In this document: in pieces, positions 6,583 to 10,311 of the stretch
Layout of the letters: the number at the start of each line of letters is the position of its first letter
How positions within the stretch are numbered: the stretch's first letter is position 1
DNA from: JBIOHJ01 sp044448905
GTDB lineage: Bacteria; Bacteroidota; Bacteroidia; AKYH767-A; OLB10
Direction: 5' to 3'
Assembly: GCA_044448905.1 (NCBI GenBank)
Contig: JBIOHJ010000118.1
Location: forward strand, 1-10,311
DNA: 10,311 nucleotides
Translations under genes and position numbers: made by a program
The notes under the pieces: model-generated
What the model was told of the DNA's origin: nothing
Database searches by the model: none
What the model saw: the letters and a program-made list of their open reading frames with translations, nothing else

Positions 6583-6921
6583 TTACTTTTTTAATTCGAT
6601 ATGTGAAACAGAAACAACTTTTCCAGCCATACATGCCGATTGCATATCTGTAATTTGATATTTTATCAGAACTTTCAATTTGTCTTTTTTAAATTCGGAA
6701 GACAGATTTGAAGGTTCCAGCTTTTCTCCGTTGTTTAATTGGAGCAAAAAAGTACACCCTGCAATTTCACTGTAGTCAATAACAGTAGCTTCGGTTAATT
6801 TATTCAATCCCACAGGTGAATCGTTAGTTTTAACAGGAGCATTTGTTTTTTTGCAGCATGAATTTAAGTTTATCAGAGCAAAAAGAAATAGTATTTGCAT
6901 TACACGAATTATCATATTCAT
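6583..6921 (-). CDS. Small hypothetical lipoprotein between MATE and fmt
   Basis: A 112-residue protein. The N-terminus is a lipoprotein signal: hydrophobic residues 3-18, then the lipobox LNSC with the lipidated Cys at 22 (a second Cys at 23), followed by a Lys/Asn/Pro-rich linker. The folded part (about 43-112) has alternating strands with NGEKLEPSNL, a Lys-rich turn, VLIKYQI and SACMAGKVVSVSHIEL. Cys56 and Cys97 could form a disulfide. I recognise this shape from small conserved Bacteroidota lipoproteins but cannot name a domain or function. No catalytic motif is evident. Its ATG overlaps the stop of the MATE gene (ATGA), and its own stop is two bases before the fmt ATG, so all three are surely translated from one mRNA. 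An internal ATG at 6915 is an alternative start with the same lipobox. Confidence 0.85.
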   Translation of the reverse strand: MNMIIRVMQILFLFALINLNSCCKKTNAPVKTNDSPVGLNKLTEATVIDYSEIAGCTFLLQLNNGEKLEPSNLSSEFKKDKLKVLIKYQITDMQSACMAGKVVSVSHIELKK

Positions 6922-8252
6922 ATTTTAATTTTTTTCCAGTGATTGCTTCTAAGATAAACAAACGCCATTACACCCATCAAAAACCAGTAGATAATTTCGG
7001 CAGCCCATACCCATTCGACTGTTGTTTTTAATACTTCAACACATAAATAAACATACAGCATATAAATGCAAATGTTTACAATTTCCATCATCATCGCAAC
7101 TTTTGTATTGCCGGTTCCCGAAACTCCGCTGAAATAAACAAGGCTGATGCAAAAAATAATTATAGCTCCGCACACTACATAGAAGCTTCCTAAAGCATCA
7201 TGAATTAAATTTTCATCCGATGAAGTTATTCCTAAAATCTGTTTTGGAAACAATAAGTTGATTAAACCGATTCCGGCAGAAATCAAAAGGCTGAGTGTAA
7301 TTATTTTTTTGAGAAGCGGCATAACCTCATCACTTTTCCCCTGCCCGATAAGGTTACTTGTCATGCTGTTGGCAGCAGCCGAAAACCCCCACATGGGTGT
7401 TATCATAATCATATACGTGCTTCGCACCATGTTGGAAATAGCCAGTTGATGCTGTCCCATTTTTTCAATAAAAATAAAAAATAAAAACCACGATCCCATC
7501 GAAATTAAGTTTTGCAGCATGATGGGTGATGATAAATTTATTATGGATTTATAAACGGAGAATTCGCTTTTCTGAAACCGGAATAACCCGTAAATTTCAA
7601 ATTCCTTTTTGTAAAAAGTATACAGTAAAAGGTAAATGCCTGCAACCGCTTCGGAAATTGCGTTTGCTAATCCGGCACCCCCAATACCCATAGCAGCAAA
7701 ACCAAAATGTCCGAATATAAAAGCGTAAGCAAGCACAACATTAAGCCCGGTCATGATGAATGCACTGTATGTAATGATACGTGTAGTGGCAATGCCTACA
7801 TAAAACCCCCGCATCGAAGCCATAATCATCATGAAAACAATTCCCCAGCCACGATAATAAATAAAAGTTTCGGCTGCTTTGCATATTTCGTGCGACTGAA
7901 TGATTGACTGAAAGAGAAATGGCGCCACTGCGTATTGCACACTTACAAGAATAGCGGCAAGCGCCATGAAAATAATAAATGAGTGGTCGTAAATTTTACC
8001 AATTTCAGAAATTTTTCCTTCACCGGCTTTGCGTGCAACAAGTATTTGCAAGCCAATTCCTACGGCAATGCCAATCATGTTTAACACAAAATAAAAAACG
8101 GTAGCTATACCCGCTGCACCCAGTTCAACTTCACCCACGCGACCAAGAAACGCAGTATCGGTCAAACCCAAAACAGTCTGCGCGAGGCTGCCCAGCATGA
8201 TGGGATAAGCAATATGCCAGATGTTGCTGTATGTAGCCTGAACTTTTGCCAT
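6918..8252 (-). CDS. MATE-family multidrug/cation efflux transporter (NorM/DinF-like)
   Basis: A 444-residue inner-membrane protein with about twelve hydrophobic segments, the standard MATE size. These transporters export cationic drugs, flavins or metabolites in exchange for Na+ or H+. The first segment reads YPIMLGSLAQ (16-25) followed by LTDTAFLGRVG, the signature N-lobe helix, with Asp32 in the position of the functionally important TM1 Asp of the DinF/NorM groups. A second lobe starts with the related SSPIMLQNLI near 241, showing the internal twofold repeat. VSGTGNTK near 377-384 is another family motif. DTAFLGRVG favours the DinF-like branch; substrate cannot be inferred. It is first in a coupled unit with the lipoprotein and fmt, and a good Bacteroidota promoter candidate lies 14 bases upstream of its ATG. 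Confidence 0.95.
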   Translation of the reverse strand: MAKVQATYSNIWHIAYPIMLGSLAQTVLGLTDTAFLGRVGEVELGAAGIATVFYFVLNMIGIAVGIGLQILVARKAGEGKISEIGKIYDHSFIIFMALAAILVSVQYAVAPFLFQSIIQSHEICKAAETFIYYRGWGIVFMMIMASMRGFYVGIATTRIITYSAFIMTGLNVVLAYAFIFGHFGFAAMGIGGAGLANAISEAVAGIYLLLYTFYKKEFEIYGLFRFQKSEFSVYKSIINLSSPIMLQNLISMGSWFLFFIFIEKMGQHQLAISNMVRSTYMIMITPMWGFSAAANSMTSNLIGQGKSDEVMPLLKKIITLSLLISAGIGLINLLFPKQILGITSSDENLIHDALGSFYVVCGAIIIFCISLVYFSGVSGTGNTKVAMMMEIVNICIYMLYVYLCVEVLKTTVEWVWAAEIIYWFLMGVMAFVYLRSNHWKKIKI

Positions 8253-8266
8253 AAAAAATCAACGGG

Positions 8267-8297
8267 CAAAAGTGCAATAATTCTTTAAGGAGGCAAA
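8267..8297 (-). promoter_or_regulatory. Candidate promoter of the MATE-lipoprotein-fmt unit
   Basis: On the minus strand TTTG (8297-8294) is followed by a 19-base spacer and CACTTTTG (8274-8267). This fits the Bacteroidota pattern TTTG-N19-TAnnTTTG with a single mismatch (C for the first T). The element ends 14 bases before the MATE ATG, implying a very short leader. It lies in the 100-base spacer after the GNAT gene, so the transporter unit can be transcribed separately from that gene. Confidence 0.5.
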
Positions 8298-8352
8298 CCG
8301 GGGGTTACAGTTTGTTGGTATTGATAAATAAGAATGGTGTGCCGCTTGTCGG

Positions 8353-8790
8353 TTAAATCTGGCGCTCGGGCAAAATAAGTTTATAATGGGCAAGTCCGGC
8401 TTCAATAAATTCACCGGGCTGTAAAACAAAACCCATTTTTTCGAAAAACTCATACATAAAAGTTTGAGCGGTAACGTAAATGGTTTTATTGTGTGCCCGT
8501 GCGTCTTCAATCAAATGATTGACTATAACGGTACCTATACCTTTATTACGGTATTGCGGAAGCACGGCAATGCGTTCGAGTTTCGCACCCTCATCAGTTA
8601 ATCTCCAGCGCGCAGTTCCAACCGAACGGTTGTCAAGGTAAGCAAGGTAGTGATGGCATTGCGGTTCATGTTCATCAAACTCGAGGTTTTGCTGCACATG
8701 CTGTTCGAGCACAAAAACTTTTCTCCGGATTTCATGCGCATGAGAAGCGATAAAATTGTTATGATATTTAAATGGAAAAATCTGAATCAT
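8353..8790 (-). CDS. GNAT-family N-acetyltransferase (YjcF/ElaA-like)
   Basis: A 145-residue protein with the whole GNAT fold. These enzymes move an acetyl group from acetyl-CoA to an amine; the substrate here is unknown. The N-terminal IRRKVFVLEQ (21-30) is the R-x-x-VFV-x-E-Q segment typical of the YjcF/ElaA branch. SVGTARWRL (56-64) and KLERIAVLPQYRNKGIG (70-86) include the acetyl-CoA pyrophosphate-binding loop Q-Y-R-N-K-G-I-G. YEFFEKMGF (113-121) is the usual motif B helix, and the EFIEAGLAHYKL end matches the YjcF type. The ATG start gives a normal-length N-terminus. The gene lies 100 bases upstream of the MATE gene on the same strand, and a separate promoter candidate in the spacer argues against obligatory co-transcription. 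The upstream side is a 376-base gene-free region. Confidence 0.9.
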   Translation of the reverse strand: MIQIFPFKYHNNFIASHAHEIRRKVFVLEQHVQQNLEFDEHEPQCHHYLAYLDNRSVGTARWRLTDEGAKLERIAVLPQYRNKGIGTVIVNHLIEDARAHNKTIYVTAQTFMYEFFEKMGFVLQPGEFIEAGLAHYKLILPERQI

Positions 8791-9166
8791 ACTGCTTTGA
8801 TTTTTAAATTATCTTAATTTTCAGGACCAGCCTGTTTTAATATAGATATATAATGAAAGCAAACCGACTGACAAACCCTGAAATTATTGAAGCCCTGAAG
8901 TAATTAACTTGCTTTTGCAAGAAATACAGGAAATGAAGTAGAAAAATATGTATATTCTATTTTATAAATATACACTCTTAGGCTCGTGTTTAGCTCCGTT
9001 GCTGATTTTTACTACCTGTGCCCAACTATGTATTGAATGTATAAATAATCAATTAAGATGCTGTAAGGTTTTAATGAAAAAATAATATTGGGTTTAGAAT
9101 TGTTCAAAAAGATAAAAACAGCAAATAAAAATTAGTTGCGAAAACTTGCGAAAAAAATCAGAGTGA
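8791..9166. other. Intergenic region with degraded small frame and short repeats
   Basis: No intact gene is visible on either strand. On the plus strand a 16-codon frame opens with ATG at 8853 and stops at 8901-8903. The next frame then continues as PEVINLLLQEIQEMK to a stop at 8939-8941, which looks like one small helical protein broken by a one-base shift (uncertain). Small inverted repeats lie at 8908-8921 (CTTGC/GCAAG) and 8949-8974 (TGTATAT/ATATACA). A tandem TTGCGAAAA lies at 9136-9144 and 9146-9154, close to the stop of the transglycosylase gene. No tRNA or clear riboswitch is seen. The region should hold the GNAT promoter, but I found no convincing one. Confidence 0.5.
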
Positions 9167-10311
9167 TTAGTTTCCCTTCCTCAGTGCAGCCGATTTAGTG
9201 CTGTACTTAAGCGCGAGATCATTTTTTCCTAAAATCCTGTATGCACGACCAAGGCTGTCGTATGCAAGCGATGATTTAGGATTCTGCTCCACATTCAATT
9301 TAAAAACTTTAATAGCTTCTTCCACTTTTTTCTTTTTTAAAAGCTGATCACCAAGGTTCAGGCATTGCTCATTATTAAGCGGGACTTTGTTTGCAGAAAT
9401 ATTTTCTTTCGTTGCAGCATTTTTATTAGAAATATACACAAGCTCTTTCTGTACAGCCGTAATTTTCTTCACAAAATATTCAAACGAAATAATCCCGTCA
9501 AGGAAATCGCTTTCATATAAGCTCAAACTGTTATTCAGCCGGGGAATTGCATCGGAAGAATTCATTGTTCGTTTATACTTACCAAACACACGATCACCCT
9601 GCACCATAAACACTGTGTCCTTGTGCGCATTAATTATTTTATCAAAAATGATGAGGTTAGCTAAAGCAATCTGCGAATAATTTTGCGATTCATTTTTAAA
9701 TCCGCGGCATTCGGTATTCCATATTTTCAAAAACAAATCAATTCCTCCCTTTGAAGGATTCAGCTCATTTATTACGCAATCTACATTTCCTGCACCGGCA
9801 TGGTATACATGCATTACCAAAAAACGAAACCACAAATCAGTTTCATTGTAAGAAATTTTGTGGAGATCGAGAATATTTTTTACGCGCGGAATACAGACAT
9901 TGCTCAACAACTTTGAAGCAGCGCCCGCAGCTTTTATCAGGTCGGTACGTTCATCTTTATATTTATTTATTTTCAAACCGTATTTGCGGGCGACACTCTT
10001 CATTAATTGAAAAGGTCCGTAAGCGCCAGCCGAAGATTTCTGCGTCATTTTACCGGGGCTTTCAATCAGCAATATTGTTTGGGCGTACCATGGATCGGTG
10101 TTGTTATCTAAAAAAGCCTCCACCGCAATATTAATTTGCGGAATTACTTTCCGGTGCTCATAAAACTCTTTTTTGCCCGCAGTAGCATAAATGGATGAAG
10201 ATGAATCCATGCTGTTAGCATAACACAGGTAATCACGGTAATTTTCTTTTTCACAATCAGCCTGGCATTTCCACTCTTCAATCGAAATTTTCTGTAATGG
10301 CTTACGTTCCG
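9167..10311 (-). CDS. Lytic transglycosylase-like (SLT) protein with C-terminal TPRs, 5' end outside window
   Basis: The frame is open to the right edge, so the gene is 5'-partial. Counting residues from the internal ATG at 10210, an SLT fold runs from about 40 to 195. ILLIES has the likely catalytic Glu at 50; SAGAYGPFQLM (60-70) matches the family's GAxGLMQLMP; VYHAGAGNV (136-144) matches AYNAGPGNV; and ESQNYSQIALANLI matches the ETRxYVxKI segment. Such enzymes cleave murein between MurNAc and GlcNAc in the periplasm. Two tetratricopeptide-like repeats follow (about 283-314 and 315-346) and may bind partners. The ATG at 10210 is a doubtful start: it gives no signal peptide, and 33 more sense codons without ATG, GTG or TTG run upstream to the edge, encoding a Cys-rich segment (CQADCEKE, YLCYANS). 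The real start, with an export signal, probably lies further right. Confidence 0.82.
   Translation of the reverse strand, partial: ERKPLQKISIEEWKCQADCEKENYRDYLCYANSMDSSSSIYATAGKKEFYEHRKVIPQINIAVEAFLDNNTDPWYAQTILLIESPGKMTQKSSAGAYGPFQLMKSVARKYGLKINKYKDERTDLIKAAGAASKLLSNVCIPRVKNILDLHKISYNETDLWFRFLVMHVYHAGAGNVDCVINELNPSKGGIDLFLKIWNTECRGFKNESQNYSQIALANLIIFDKIINAHKDTVFMVQGDRVFGKYKRTMNSSDAIPRLNNSLSLYESDFLDGIISFEYFVKKITAVQKELVYISNKNAATKENISANKVPLNNEQCLNLGDQLLKKKKVEEAIKVFKLNVEQNPKSSLAYDSLGRAYRILGKNDLALKYSTKSAALRKGN

Noticed and set aside
8259..8510. An 83-codon minus-strand frame overlapping the GNAT gene in another frame.
   Set aside because: It overlaps the well-supported acetyltransferase and extends over the MATE promoter region; no family resemblance.
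9751..10134. A 127-codon plus-strand frame opposite the transglycosylase gene.
   Set aside because: It is antisense to the SLT domain, whose motifs are clear. The shadow translation is low in complexity and rich in His and Arg without a known motif.

Overview
The window looks like a chromosomal housekeeping stretch of a Bacteroidota bacterium, probably a Flavobacteriia/Sphingobacteriia/Cytophagia-type lineage. Three things point there. A secreted protein ends in a type IX secretion (T9SS) type A sorting domain. Start codons lack Shine-Dalgarno sequences and sit behind AT-rich leaders. Candidate promoters fit the Bacteroidota TTG-N19/20-TAnnTTTG pattern. The DNA is AT-rich by eye. I see no mobile element, CRISPR array, tRNA or rRNA.

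Layout. Positions 1-197 hold two strong inverted repeats and no convincing gene. On the plus strand, 198-1832 encodes a secreted seven-repeat propeller-like protein with a T9SS tail. It converges on a minus-strand cluster, which reads from right to left: outer-membrane-barrel-like protein (4631-3855), lipoyl synthase lipA (3806-2934) and glyceraldehyde-3-phosphate dehydrogenase gap (2887-1898). A palindrome at 1853-1871 separates the two sides. Diverging from this cluster is a plus-strand pair, an OsmC-family thiol peroxidase-like protein (4693-5103) and guanine deaminase (5126-5596). That pair converges, with only 12 bases between stop codons, on a tightly packed minus-strand unit: MATE transporter (8252-6918), small lipoprotein (6921-6583) and methionyl-tRNA formyltransferase fmt (6580-5609). 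The MATE and lipoprotein genes overlap by ATGA, and the lipoprotein stop is 2 bases from the fmt ATG. A GNAT acetyltransferase (8790-8353) lies upstream of that unit. A 376-base gene-free stretch follows. The window ends inside a lytic-transglycosylase/TPR gene whose 5' end lies beyond the right edge.

Functionally this is a mix of central metabolism (GAPDH, lipoate synthesis, guanine catabolism), translation initiation (Fmt), cell-envelope and export functions (T9SS cargo, barrel, lipoprotein, MATE, murein lytic enzyme) and oxidative-stress defence (OsmC). Only the MATE-lipoprotein-fmt group and the osmC-guaD pair are packed tightly enough to argue strongly for co-transcription. I see no clear sign of a new multi-gene system. 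The points most worth a second look are the 34-base perfect palindrome just upstream of the T9SS gene, the unknown lipoprotein locked between MATE and fmt, and the broken-looking small reading frame near 8853-8941.
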